From CAZQHK01 sp964593455 (lineage in GTDB: Bacteria > Muiribacteriota > CAYSPT01), in contig CAZQHK010000011.1 of assembly GCA_964593455.1 (NCBI GenBank), forward strand, positions 1-64,000: a stretch of DNA of 64,000 nt, in the 5' to 3' direction. Positions 42,794-50,556 of this stretch are shown here, piece after piece. The position numbers and the translations under genes were made by a program. The notes below the pieces were generated by a model. It ran no database searches and was not told the origin of the DNA. It worked only from the letters and a program-made list of their open reading frames with translations. Positions within the stretch are counted from its first letter, which is position 1. Every line of letters begins with the position of its first letter.

Positions 42794-44929
42794 ATGACTG
42801 AGCGTCGGCCGATCAGGCTTATGGTAGCTGCGATTAGCGTTTGTTTTTCTTTTTTACTGTTGTGGTCGGGAACGGTTCCGGGGTGGGCGGTTGTAGACGA
42901 GGAACAGTTGGTAAAAGAAGTTAAATCGCTCTTTGCTACCGAAGGAACCGACCTGAAAATGCTGGGCAGCCGCCGGACGCGGCCTTTGAAGTCCGGCACT
43001 CCGATAATGGAACAGGTTCGTCGTTCATGGGACGAGCTTTCCAGCGAGGCGCAAGAAAATTTGAAACCGTTCCTGATGAGGCCGGATGACGAATATGGTT
43101 CCGAGCAAGGATATGCGTTTCGCTCAACTGACGAGATCTACTTGTATGTGGTCAGGGTGGATGGGAGAACCCATGTTGCCACCGGAGGTACACCCCGGTT
43201 TCTCATTCATTACACTACCACCGCCGGTTCCTCTAACCGGGTTGACTCGTCGTCGCGAGCGGCCGGGTTCGAGGCTTTTAAGAGCCGTGATACGGGAACT
43301 ACTGAGGATATCCCAACATATGTGAAAGATGTCGCGGATGCTCTGGCCAACACCTACGGATTTTTATACGCGATCTTTCAGGATGCTGATTTTCAGTCGG
43401 TGAAACCAACGAAGATCGCCGGCAGTCTGGCCAATGAGATCGCCGTTCCCGATGGGGACAACCGGCCCAGTAACGGTTACGCGCCCGTTCATGGGGATCC
43501 GGATGATACGGTGGGCGGCGTTGATGTGGGTGAACTCTATGACGTCTATTTGATGAATTTGAACACGTATGGGTTGAATGTTTCCGCCTGGCTGGAAGAC
43601 GAGGAGGAAAACAACGCCAACCGGGAGTACACGAGCTACATCGCCATGGATAATGACTACGAGGGATTCTATGTCTCCTCCGATAAGGCCGTGCAGGTTA
43701 CCGCTGCTCATGAGGTCTTCCACGCCGCCCAGCGAACCTATGATCCATATGCAGAACTCTGGTTCATGGAAGCCAGTGCCGTATGGATGGAAGATGAACT
43801 CTACGACACGGCCAACGATTATCTTCAGTATCTTACCACCTGGTTCTCCACTCCCTACAAATCACTGGCTACTTCCGATAACTGGCACGAATACGGAAGC
43901 TCATTATGGGTTAAGTTTATGTCGGAAAAATATACCCCTTCAGCCAGTATGTCAGATGATGAAGAACGGGCCAGAATCGTGCTTCAGATATGGCGCCAGA
44001 TGGATGAGGGAAGTAATGCCTTTAGTGCCATCGACAATGTTTTAAAAACAGGATCCGACGGTTCGGCTGCCGCCTACGGAAGTACGCTCGCGGAAGCTGT
44101 TACCGAATTCTGGATCTGGAATTACTTTACCGCCTCAAATAATCCGTCTTCCGGTTCCACCGAGACCTATTACATGGATGATGATCAAGATGATACGGGA
44201 CATGTCGCAGCGTATCCGGCAGTAGCAATGAGCCGGAACGTAAACAATTACCCCGTGGTATCGGTTACTCCGACCACCGGCTTGCCGAGACCGCTGGGAG
44301 TGAACTATTTGGAGTTTGTGGCTACCAGTTCGATTCCTCGCGACCTGGTAATCGATTTCGATGGTGGAGACGGGATCAATTGGCAGGTGCCCTTGATAAA
44401 GATTAAATCGGATGGCAGTGTGGACACCAGTGATTCGATATCTCTGAACACGACATATCGTGATGGGGCGGTTACCATTCAGAATTTCGGAGTGGGGCAA
44501 ACCTATGAAAAGGTAATTGCCGTTCCGGTTTATATCCCCTCTAATATCAGTAGTTTTTCCCCATACGCATCGGGTAAGTACACCTACTCCGCCACTGTCG
44601 GATATCCAAAACTGACGAAGGGCGAACTGACCCAGGTTTATAACTATCCGAATCCGACTATGAGCGGCTCAACGAATATCCACTACAACCTGGTCCGTTC
44701 GACCAGTGTGACGGTCTATATTACCGACGTTACAGGAAAACTAGTGACTATCCTGGTTGATAGCGAGCAACAGGACGCCGGGGATAACCCGCAGCTTGTT
44801 GATTGGGATGGTTTCAATGAAAGAGGCCAGGAAGTGGCCAACGGAGTCTATTTCTTCAAGATCGTAGCCGCATCACCTACCGGTAACGATGATACGGTGA
44901 GAAGCGGTCGGATCGTAGTACTTCGATAG
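42794..44929 (+). CDS. Secreted MXAN_6640-like putative metalloprotease with FlgD/T9SS-type C-terminal domain
   Basis: 711 residues. The ATG at 42794 is used because AAGGAGGAG ends about 10 bases upstream and a signal peptide follows directly (hydrophobic LMVAAISVCFSFLLLWSG); the frame extends 45 bases further upstream without a signal or ribosome site. The middle has an HExxH zinc motif (AAHEVFHAAQ) and about 20 residues later WFMEASAVWMEDELY, the pattern of the MXAN_6640 family of putative metalloproteases. The end has VYNYPNPTMSGSTNIHYNL, VYITDVTGKLV, DWDGFNERGQEVANGVYFFKI and RIVVLR, a FlgD-Ig-like sorting domain used for type IX export and surface attachment. The next gene is PorV/PorQ-like. 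Substrate and protease activity are unknown. Confidence 0.8.
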   Translation: MTERRPIRLMVAAISVCFSFLLLWSGTVPGWAVVDEEQLVKEVKSLFATEGTDLKMLGSRRTRPLKSGTPIMEQVRRSWDELSSEAQENLKPFLMRPDDEYGSEQGYAFRSTDEIYLYVVRVDGRTHVATGGTPRFLIHYTTTAGSSNRVDSSSRAAGFEAFKSRDTGTTEDIPTYVKDVADALANTYGFLYAIFQDADFQSVKPTKIAGSLANEIAVPDGDNRPSNGYAPVHGDPDDTVGGVDVGELYDVYLMNLNTYGLNVSAWLEDEEENNANREYTSYIAMDNDYEGFYVSSDKAVQVTAAHEVFHAAQRTYDPYAELWFMEASAVWMEDELYDTANDYLQYLTTWFSTPYKSLATSDNWHEYGSSLWVKFMSEKYTPSASMSDDEERARIVLQIWRQMDEGSNAFSAIDNVLKTGSDGSAAAYGSTLAEAVTEFWIWNYFTASNNPSSGSTETYYMDDDQDDTGHVAAYPAVAMSRNVNNYPVVSVTPTTGLPRPLGVNYLEFVATSSIPRDLVIDFDGGDGINWQVPLIKIKSDGSVDTSDSISLNTTYRDGAVTIQNFGVGQTYEKVIAVPVYIPSNISSFSPYASGKYTYSATVGYPKLTKGELTQVYNYPNPTMSGSTNIHYNLVRSTSVTVYITDVTGKLVTILVDSEQQDAGDNPQLVDWDGFNERGQEVANGVYFFKIVAASPTGNDDTVRSGRIVVLR

Positions 44930-44946
44930 AACAGGGGAGTGAAGAG

Positions 44947-45891
44947 ATGAAAGCGATTAAAAGTACTTTGAGGCCGGTCTTCGTGGTGGCGGTTCTCGTT
45001 ATACTTTGCACCCTTGCTTGCGGCAAATCTGCCGCGGAAATTGGAGAAGCAGGGCAGGCCGGAGCTTTCTTAAAGATGGGTATAGGAGCTCGTGTACTTG
45101 GTCTGGGAGGAGCATTTGTGGGCCTGGCAGATGATGGATCAGCGGCTTTCTGGAATGTTGCGGGACTCACCAATGTCTCCCACAAAGAGTTTACCACTAT
45201 GCATGCTATTCTCAATCTCGATCGTAAATTCAACTACCTGGGCTATGTCCAACCGCTGCCCGAACGTTTCGTGTTCGGTCTTGGTTGGATGCGTTTCGGT
45301 GTTGATATGATCGAAGAGCGGGCCGGAGCTAATGATCCCAGAGGATACAGTACGGGTGAACTTATTGGTTTTTTTGACGACGCGGAAGATTGCCTGACCG
45401 GCTCCGTCGCCTGGGAAACCAAAGGGGGATATTCACTGGGAATGAATTTGAAGTACCTGCGCCAGAAACTTTACACTGCTCAGGCCTGGTCGATGGGAAT
45501 GGATCTGGGTTTATACTACCGGCCCAACAGGTACTTCTCATTCGGTACCTCGGTCAGAGATGTCGGTACCGAGCTTAAATGGGACACGGCATCGGGGAAA
45601 AAGGACAAAGTACCGATAACAACCACAATCGGGTGTGCTTTTCATCCCCGCAGCAATATCTCCATGGTGCTTGATATCAGGAAAATGGAAGACTTGCGGG
45701 CGACGGCTCACTTTGGTGTTGAAGGATGGATTAATGAGTTCGTGGCCGCCCGTGGAGGACTGGATGACGGTGATCTCTGTCTGGGAAGCAGTTTCAGATG
45801 GGGACGATGGTTGTTTGATTATGGATTTCAAGATCACGATATGGGAGATATACACAGGATCTCCGGGACGCTCCGATTCGATTTTCCGTGA
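44947..45891 (+). CDS. PorV/PorQ-like (UPF0164) outer-membrane protein
   Basis: 314 residues. A signal peptide (about 1-30) contains a Cys (LACGKS) that could be a weak lipobox. The mature start EAGQAGAFLKMGIGARVLGLGG and the following FVGLADDGSAAFWNVAGL are the hallmark of PorV/PorQ/UPF0164 beta-barrels; the rest is alternating beta strands ending in Phe-Pro. In the known type IX system PorV carries substrates with C-terminal sorting domains from the translocon to the surface attachment complex. It lies 17 bp after such a substrate, so a cognate carrier-substrate pair is plausible (inference). It starts at ATG 44947 with AGGGGAGTGAAGAG upstream. Confidence 0.75.
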   Translation: MKAIKSTLRPVFVVAVLVILCTLACGKSAAEIGEAGQAGAFLKMGIGARVLGLGGAFVGLADDGSAAFWNVAGLTNVSHKEFTTMHAILNLDRKFNYLGYVQPLPERFVFGLGWMRFGVDMIEERAGANDPRGYSTGELIGFFDDAEDCLTGSVAWETKGGYSLGMNLKYLRQKLYTAQAWSMGMDLGLYYRPNRYFSFGTSVRDVGTELKWDTASGKKDKVPITTTIGCAFHPRSNISMVLDIRKMEDLRATAHFGVEGWINEFVAARGGLDDGDLCLGSSFRWGRWLFDYGFQDHDMGDIHRISGTLRFDFP

Positions 45892-45948
45892 GATGGTTCG
45901 AGTTGGTTTGGAATGAAAGAGTAAAAGCCTGAGGAGGCGGGAAAGAGA

Positions 45949-46746
45949 ATGAGAATAAATCAATATCTGGCGTTTCTTTTAACCATCCTGTTATTAAGTT
46001 CTGTAATGGTTATGTCCGCCGGCGCGGAAATTGTGCTGAAGGAAAAGATTCACTCCCGTCAGTGGCTGGAAAATGGTCAATTACATTATGAGAGAAACGA
46101 GTACCGGAAAGCCATGGAGTGTTTCGAACGCGCGCTCATGATCGACCGGCACAACATTGATGCGGAAGGCATGCTGAACAAGGTCCTGGAAGAAGTTTTG
46201 ATAAAGGTAAAAGAAGAGCAGCAATTGGCAAAGGCGGCAGCCCAAACTGAGAGTAAACAAGAAAAACTGCTAGGAGTGACTGTTGCAAAACACAAAGCAC
46301 CCAGACCTGACTATGTAAAGAAAAGGCCCACTATGGAGAGTGAAATCAGGCGGATGCGCGAGCATAATCTGCGGGAAGGGTTGTCAGAGAAAACTAATTT
46401 CAAGCTTCTTAAAGGATATCTCAAAAATGTAGGACCTCGCACAAAAGAAAAGACTGAAGTCGAAGCCAATCTCAAAACCGGTAATGCAGAGTACCACAGT
46501 AAACTTGGAGTTAAATACGCAAAAACAGGTAATTTTGAAAAGGCTATTGAAGAGTTTAAAGCCGTTCTGACGCTTGACCCAGGCAACATGTTTGCCCGCA
46601 TGAATCTGGCCTTGTGCTATGCGTATTCTGATCAGCTTTACGAGGCTGTCAAGGAGTACAAGAAGGTGCTGCAATTGGCTCCCGAAGGAAGCAAATACGC
46701 CACCAAAGCGCAGAAAATGCTGGTAAAGATCAAGGACCTGATCTGA
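45949..46746 (+). CDS. Secreted tetratricopeptide-repeat protein
   Basis: 265 residues with an N-terminal signal peptide (about 1-26, ending MSAGA). One TPR-like hairpin follows (about 38-72, LENGQLHYERNEYRKAMECFERAL), then a Lys/Glu/Ala-rich helical stretch, then two TPRs (about 185-255, YHSKLGVKYAKTGNFEKAI and ARMNLALCYAYSDQLYEAV). TPRs are protein-binding scaffolds, so this may be a periplasmic assembly partner of the two upstream genes, from which it is separated by 57 bp. The start ATG at 45949 has GGAGGCGGGAAAGAG before it. No enzyme motif was seen. Confidence 0.75.
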   Translation: MRINQYLAFLLTILLLSSVMVMSAGAEIVLKEKIHSRQWLENGQLHYERNEYRKAMECFERALMIDRHNIDAEGMLNKVLEEVLIKVKEEQQLAKAAAQTESKQEKLLGVTVAKHKAPRPDYVKKRPTMESEIRRMREHNLREGLSEKTNFKLLKGYLKNVGPRTKEKTEVEANLKTGNAEYHSKLGVKYAKTGNFEKAIEEFKAVLTLDPGNMFARMNLALCYAYSDQLYEAVKEYKKVLQLAPEGSKYATKAQKMLVKIKDLI

Positions 46747-47138
46747 AAAACGGTCTCCGCAACAGTTCCTCCGAGCCTTTTTCTTCAAGTTATGTTGAGG
46801 TCCGGAGTCTCTTCCCGAGGAACGCATCATACGAAGCCATCCTGGCAAATCCACGACCTATGTCCTCGTACAGAAACTCCGAACCTAAACTCACCATTAA
46901 TTCAAATCACAGGCTCAGAGCAAGATGCTTCGCCTTGTATGTGTCCGGTGGTAATTGTTTTTCTGGTGGTAACTGATGTCTTGTTTATTGCTCGGCTGTT
47001 CGCAAGCGAAGGTGCCTCGCTTAACGAAGAAGTTTCATATATTATCATCTCAATCTCGTAATTAACTTCGTTTTTAGCTCAAAAATCGGGTATTTGAAGA
47101 GAAATATCGATAAAATGTCAAAAAAAGCTGATTTTTAC
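46747..47138. other. Gene-free intergenic stretch with degenerate repeat-like sequence
   Basis: No credible gene. Two short stretches resemble the repeat region at 41885-42600: CTCCGCAAC-AGTTCC-TCCGAGCCT just after the TPR stop (compare 41893-41916), and CTCGGCTGTTCGCAAGC near 46991 (compare 42407), followed by ATCTCAATCTCGTA near 47047. A 89-codon frame at 46792 has no ribosome site and is not considered real. Confidence 0.5.
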
Positions 47139-47167
47139 TTGACTCTTAGCGGTTACTTTGATATATT
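47139..47167 (+). promoter_or_regulatory. Strong sigma70-type promoter for the HTH/CarD-like gene
   Basis: -35 TTGACT (47139-47144), 17-bp spacer, -10 TATATT (47162-47167), each one base from consensus. The predicted start near 47174 leaves a leader of about 45 bases before the ATG at 47219. Confidence 0.7.
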
Positions 47168-47218
47168 TTCGCGCTAGTGTATGTATGTTAATATTTTCTT
47201 AATAACGGAGGGATGTTA

Positions 47219-47710
47219 ATGCCTAAAACATGGACTGACGAGGAATGTAGTTTTCTCAAGGAACAATATCTGGAAATGACTAATGAGGAACTGGCTGAAA
47301 AATTTAATGTAACCGCCACTTCTATCAGGAAAAAATTGGAACGTTTGAGCTTAAAGCGCTCGGCTTCTTCCACTGCCTCACAGAAGAAAAAAGAGTCCGG
47401 TCAGAAAGTAGAAAAACCCAAGGCACAGGCTAAGAAATCTGTTGCCAAGAAAGAAAAACCGGCTAAAGAAGAAGCGGCCCCGGTTCCCGATAAACTGAAG
47501 GATGGTAAAGCTCCGGAACTTAAGGATGGTTTCAAGGAATATACCATGAAGGCTACTTACAAGGTGGGGGATTTCATCTTTCACAAGGTGTGGAACGATG
47601 CCGGTGAAGTAGTCGATTCCGGAACAACCGAAGACGGACACAAATTCATTCAGGTCGATTTCCAGAATGCAGGAACCAAGCGCCTGGTCATTGATTATAT
47701 GGTGGGGTAG
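47219..47710 (+). CDS. Small DNA-binding protein: N-terminal HTH, basic linker, C-terminal CarD/tudor-like domain
   Basis: 163 residues from the ATG at 47219. That start is preferred over the ATG at 47213 because GGAGG (47207-47211) sits at normal distance from it and directly against the other. Residues about 4-48 (TWTDEECSFLKEQYLEMT, LAEKFNVTATSIRKKL) form a SANT/Myb- or GcrA-like helix-turn-helix. A Lys/Ala/Pro-rich linker follows (about 50-100), then a C-terminal block (YKVGDFIFHKVWNDAGEVVD ... KFIQVDFQNAGTKRLVID) that resembles the tudor-like fold of CarD, TRCF and UvrD tails. A role in transcription or DNA repair is inferred. It has its own strong promoter, and its last 16 bases overlap the end of the minus-strand gene. 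Confidence 0.75.
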   Translation: MPKTWTDEECSFLKEQYLEMTNEELAEKFNVTATSIRKKLERLSLKRSASSTASQKKKESGQKVEKPKAQAKKSVAKKEKPAKEEAAPVPDKLKDGKAPELKDGFKEYTMKATYKVGDFIFHKVWNDAGEVVDSGTTEDGHKFIQVDFQNAGTKRLVIDYMVG

Positions 47711-47979
47711 GGTTTGGAAAGATAATCCAATTCCGCCAGGGGTAATTGTGACTCTTCAAAATCAACCTGGATCCATCTGGGCAGACTGAAGTTGATGCTT
47801 CGAGTAGATTGCCTGCCTAATTTAGAGCGGTCAGTGCTGTAATGTGTTTTAACCCTCCACTGACCTACCTGGAAACTAAAGTAGATTACTGCTACACAAA
47901 ATCCAATCCACAAGAGGATTTTGAGGAGATCGTTATCCTTGTATGTTCCGTCCAGTCGAATTCCGTTCAGCCTGTACAT
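47695..47979 (-). CDS. Small membrane protein of unknown function downstream of carD
   Basis: 94 residues, starting 5 bases after the carD stop on the same strand. A GAAGGTG about 10 bases before the ATG can serve as ribosome site. One hydrophobic helix is visible (about 19-40, LLKILLWIGFCVAVIYFSFQ). The rest is polar with no recognised motif. Its 3' end overlaps that of the convergent plus-strand gene by 16 bp. Position and membrane helix favour a real gene, but there is no homology support. Confidence 0.45.
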   Translation of the reverse strand: MYRLNGIRLDGTYKDNDLLKILLWIGFCVAVIYFSFQVGQWRVKTHYSTDRSKLGRQSTRSINFSLPRWIQVDFEESQLPLAELDYLSKPYPTI

Positions 47980-47984
47980 AATTG

Positions 47985-48482
47985 CTACGCACCTTCTTCC
48001 AGAGCTTTCAGGATTATTAATTTTGCGTGCTTCGAACTAACCTTCTTGGCGAACATCACTTCACTGGCAACCAGATTAAATGATTTGGCGTACATTTCGC
48101 CGTCTTTGAGGCCTAAATCTTTTTGTTTATTGCGATGGTGCAGGTAAGAGAGTACTTCAGATATTTGAAGCACATGCCCGCTTTTCATTTTCTCCATATT
48201 CTTGCGGTATATTGCACTCCATGACTTACCTTTAGTATCTACATTCTGGTAACCGGTTTTTAGAATTTCCAAAATGTCGCCAACCGCATCCGGACTAATG
48301 ATTTTGCGAATCCCGAGTTTGATTGCACGCTCCACAGGCACCAGCACTTTATCAAGACTGCTCAAACACAAGTCGAGAACATAATATCGTGCTTTTTTTC
48401 CTAGAAAATCTCGATCTTCGATTTTGCCTATAACTCCGGCACCGTGCATGGGGTGAACCACGATGTCTCCGGCATTGAACAT
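47985..48482 (-). CDS. carD: CarD-family transcription regulator
   Basis: 165 residues. The start at 48482 (MFNAGDIVVHPMHGAGVIGKI) is chosen because GGAAGGAG lies about 11 bases upstream and CarD proteins begin at this motif; the frame extends 47 codons further without family sequence. The N-terminal tudor-like RNA-polymerase interaction domain (GDIVVHPMHGAGVIGKIEDR ... YYVLDLCLSSLDKVLVPVE) and the helical DNA-binding C-terminal domain (SWSAIYRKNMEKMKSGHVLQ) are both present. CarD binds the RNA polymerase beta lobe and stabilises open complexes, commonly at rRNA promoters. A small membrane protein gene follows directly. Confidence 0.88.
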   Translation of the reverse strand: MFNAGDIVVHPMHGAGVIGKIEDRDFLGKKARYYVLDLCLSSLDKVLVPVERAIKLGIRKIISPDAVGDILEILKTGYQNVDTKGKSWSAIYRKNMEKMKSGHVLQISEVLSYLHHRNKQKDLGLKDGEMYAKSFNLVASEVMFAKKVSSKHAKLIILKALEEGA

Positions 48483-48594
48483 GGGTACGTTGCTCCTTCC
48501 TCTAGCTGTGTTATGTGTATATCGTATGGAGAAGTCTAAATGTGTTTTGCTTTGTTCACTATATGTATCGACATACTTCAAGTATTGCTTTAAT

Positions 48595-48623
48595 TTTATA
48601 ATGAGATAGCTGACCGAGCGCAA
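48595..48623 (-). promoter_or_regulatory. Candidate promoter for carD
   Basis: Read on the minus strand: TTGCGC (48623-48618), 17-bp spacer, TATAAA (48600-48595). The -10 is good and the -35 matches only in TTG, the pattern of a promoter that may need help from an activator or from CarD itself. Confidence 0.4.
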
Positions 48624-48721
48624 CGCAGTAACTGTGGTCAGTTCCGAGCCGCAGCAGAATCTCTACTGCAGTTTTCGGGTTAATTACGGTGCAGGGTTTT
48701 ATGTAGGGGTGAAGTTCTTTC

Positions 48722-49114
48722 TTACAACACTTTTACCAGGTATTCTCGAGTGCGCGGTCCGTCGAACTCTGAAAAGAAAATTCCCTGCCACTGGCCGAGT
48801 TTGAGTTTCCCGCTTGCCACCGGGACCTGGATAGAGACTCCGATCAGACTGGCTTTGATATGGGCCGGGGAATTGCCTTCGAGGTGCTGGTAATTTCCCG
48901 AATTCGGGACCATGCGCTGCAAGCCTTCCAGTATATCACTCCGTACGGTGGGATCAACGTTTTCATTAATTGTTACACCGGCAGTGGTGTGGGGGACATA
49001 CACTACACAGATACCGTCACGGATCCCGCTTTTGAAAACAGTTTGTTGGACTTCTCCGGTAATGTCGATAAATTTTTCCTTTGAAGTGGTTCGGAGCGAG
49101 TATTTGCTTAGCAT
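48722..49114 (-). CDS. YjbQ/UPF0047-family protein
   Basis: 130 residues. The ATG at 49114 is used because GGGAGG lies 7-8 bases upstream; a TTG-initiated extension of ten residues has no support. All three family signatures are present: HTTAGVTINENVDPTVRSDI, GNSPAHIKASLIG and LGQWQGIFFSEFDGPR. Members form compact trimers, and some have weak thiamin-phosphate synthase activity in vitro; the cellular function is not settled. The gene starts 30 bp after the phosphoglycerate mutase stop on the same strand, so the two probably share a transcript. Confidence 0.88.
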   Translation of the reverse strand: MLSKYSLRTTSKEKFIDITGEVQQTVFKSGIRDGICVVYVPHTTAGVTINENVDPTVRSDILEGLQRMVPNSGNYQHLEGNSPAHIKASLIGVSIQVPVASGKLKLGQWQGIFFSEFDGPRTREYLVKVL

Positions 49115-49144
49115 AGTGATGACCTCCCTTTCATATGGCTCCAA

Positions 49145-50350
49145 TTAAGCGCCGTACTTATTGAACTTGAGTGCGTGCCCCATCATCAAGGACATACTCT
49201 CTTTGGCCAGAAACCAGCCCAGGGCCCCCGTGCGGCACTGATCTTCGGTATACCTGTTGCCTGGATCCAACCGAATAGTATCGGCTTTTAGCAAGTAAGG
49301 GACCGGGTGCCAGGAGTGTCCTTCCAAGGTACACGGAGTCGAGTGATCACCGGTTACCGCCAGCACATCCGGGTTCAGTTTCAAAAGCCGGGGGAGTAAA
49401 GCGTCCACTTCTTCTATAACCTTGACTTTCTTTTCGAAATTACCGTCTTCACCGTGTGAATCGGTTTTTTTGACATGAACATAGAAAAAATCATGGTTGT
49501 TGTAGTGCTCTTCCAAAGTCGTGAGTTCGTCGGCCACCGTTTCACCGGTTTCCAAAATATCCATCCCCACCAATCGAGCCAACCCCCGGTACATCGGATA
49601 CGTGGCAATAGCCGCCGGATTGAGTTTAAATAACATGGACATTGAAGGAATATCAGGTACTTTGGCAATTCCACGGAGCAAACAGGCATTGGCTGGATGT
49701 TCCGCGGCTAGAACCTCCCGGGCCAGGTTCATGAAAGTGTTGACGATATCGGCCGCCCGCTGTCCGTCAGGTGAAACAGGCTCAGCCGGAAGTGGTTTGA
49801 GACCGACCTTCTGCGGATCGGTGTCGGTGAGAGGTCCGGCCAACCCATCTCCCCGGAATACCACCACGAACCGGTGTTCTTTACCGGGCCGAACGATGAT
49901 CTCGACTCCGTCGATCTCCCGTATCGTTTCCTGAAGCTTAACGCAGATCTGCTCGTTGACGTCGGTAGAAATTCGGCCGGCCCGTCGATCGGTGACCACG
50001 CCGCTTAAGTCCATAGTGCAAAAATTGCCTCGGGACGACAGATCACACGGTCCGAGCTCCATACCGATTCCCAGGGCTTCAAGGACTCCGCGGCCGATCT
50101 CATACTTCAAAGGATCGTAGCCAAAAATAGAAAGATGTCCGGGACCGCTTCCCGGGGTTATCCCGGGGGAAACAGGCGTGGAAAATCCCAGTGAGGACTC
50201 TGCCGCCAAACGGTCGAAATTTGGAGTGACGGCGGTTTCGAGGGCGGTCTTGCCGTGGACCGGCAAACCTCCTACACCATCGAGAACCAGCAAAACCATC
50301 TTCGTTTCAGTTTTCTGGCTGAGCGTCATTAATAGTTTTTCTTCGATCAT
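49145..50350 (-). CDS. apgM: 2,3-bisphosphoglycerate-independent phosphoglycerate mutase, archaeal type
   Basis: 401 residues. It interconverts 3- and 2-phosphoglycerate in glycolysis and gluconeogenesis. It belongs to the alkaline-phosphatase superfamily: the N-terminal VLLVLDGVGGLP binds metal, GSGPGHLSIFGYDP (about residue 67 on) holds the region of the nucleophilic serine, and HVKKTDSHGEDG and VTGDHSTPCTLEGHSWHPVP carry the other metal ligands. The start at 50350 is preferred because GGAGG sits 8 bases upstream; an in-frame ATG at 50368 lacks a good site. It is the first gene of a unit with the YjbQ-like gene and has a near-consensus promoter. A bacterial dPGM or iPGM elsewhere in the genome cannot be excluded. 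Confidence 0.93.
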   Translation of the reverse strand: MIEEKLLMTLSQKTETKMVLLVLDGVGGLPVHGKTALETAVTPNFDRLAAESSLGFSTPVSPGITPGSGPGHLSIFGYDPLKYEIGRGVLEALGIGMELGPCDLSSRGNFCTMDLSGVVTDRRAGRISTDVNEQICVKLQETIREIDGVEIIVRPGKEHRFVVVFRGDGLAGPLTDTDPQKVGLKPLPAEPVSPDGQRAADIVNTFMNLAREVLAAEHPANACLLRGIAKVPDIPSMSMLFKLNPAAIATYPMYRGLARLVGMDILETGETVADELTTLEEHYNNHDFFYVHVKKTDSHGEDGNFEKKVKVIEEVDALLPRLLKLNPDVLAVTGDHSTPCTLEGHSWHPVPYLLKADTIRLDPGNRYTEDQCRTGALGWFLAKESMSLMMGHALKFNKYGA

Positions 50351-50385
50351 TGCCGCATCCTCCTGCATATCCTGATTTCAATTGC

Positions 50386-50414
50386 ACTATATCAAAGCAA
50401 TAGGCAGGTGTCAA
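50386..50414 (-). promoter_or_regulatory. Near-consensus sigma70-type promoter for apgM
   Basis: On the minus strand: TTGACA (50414-50409), 17-bp spacer, TATAGT (50391-50386). Transcription would begin near 50379, leaving about 29 bases before the chosen ATG at 50350. Confidence 0.72.
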
Positions 50415-50485
50415 CGGGGTGATAGTTATGAATAATAGCAACGAACTGTCATGTCAACAGAAGTTTTTTCTGCCCTATGGTGCAC

Positions 50486-50514
50486 TTGATAATATATCCA
50501 TATCTTTCTATAAT
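50486..50514 (+). promoter_or_regulatory. Near-consensus sigma70-type promoter for the Hint-domain gene
   Basis: -35 TTGATA (50486-50491), 17-bp spacer, consensus -10 TATAAT (50509-50514). The expected transcript start is near 50521, about 36 bases before the first ATG of the gene. Confidence 0.7.
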
Positions 50515-50556
50515 GCGATAGAGTGATAATGCATTTTCCCGGTTTACCGGTTTGGC

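Noticed and set aside
46792..47061. An 89-codon plus-strand frame after the TPR gene
   Set aside because: No ribosome site, unusual composition and partial similarity to the non-coding repeat region.
48483..48721. An additional small gene between carD and the YjbQ-family gene
   Set aside because: No frame of useful length with a ribosome site; the stretch is explained by the carD leader and promoter.
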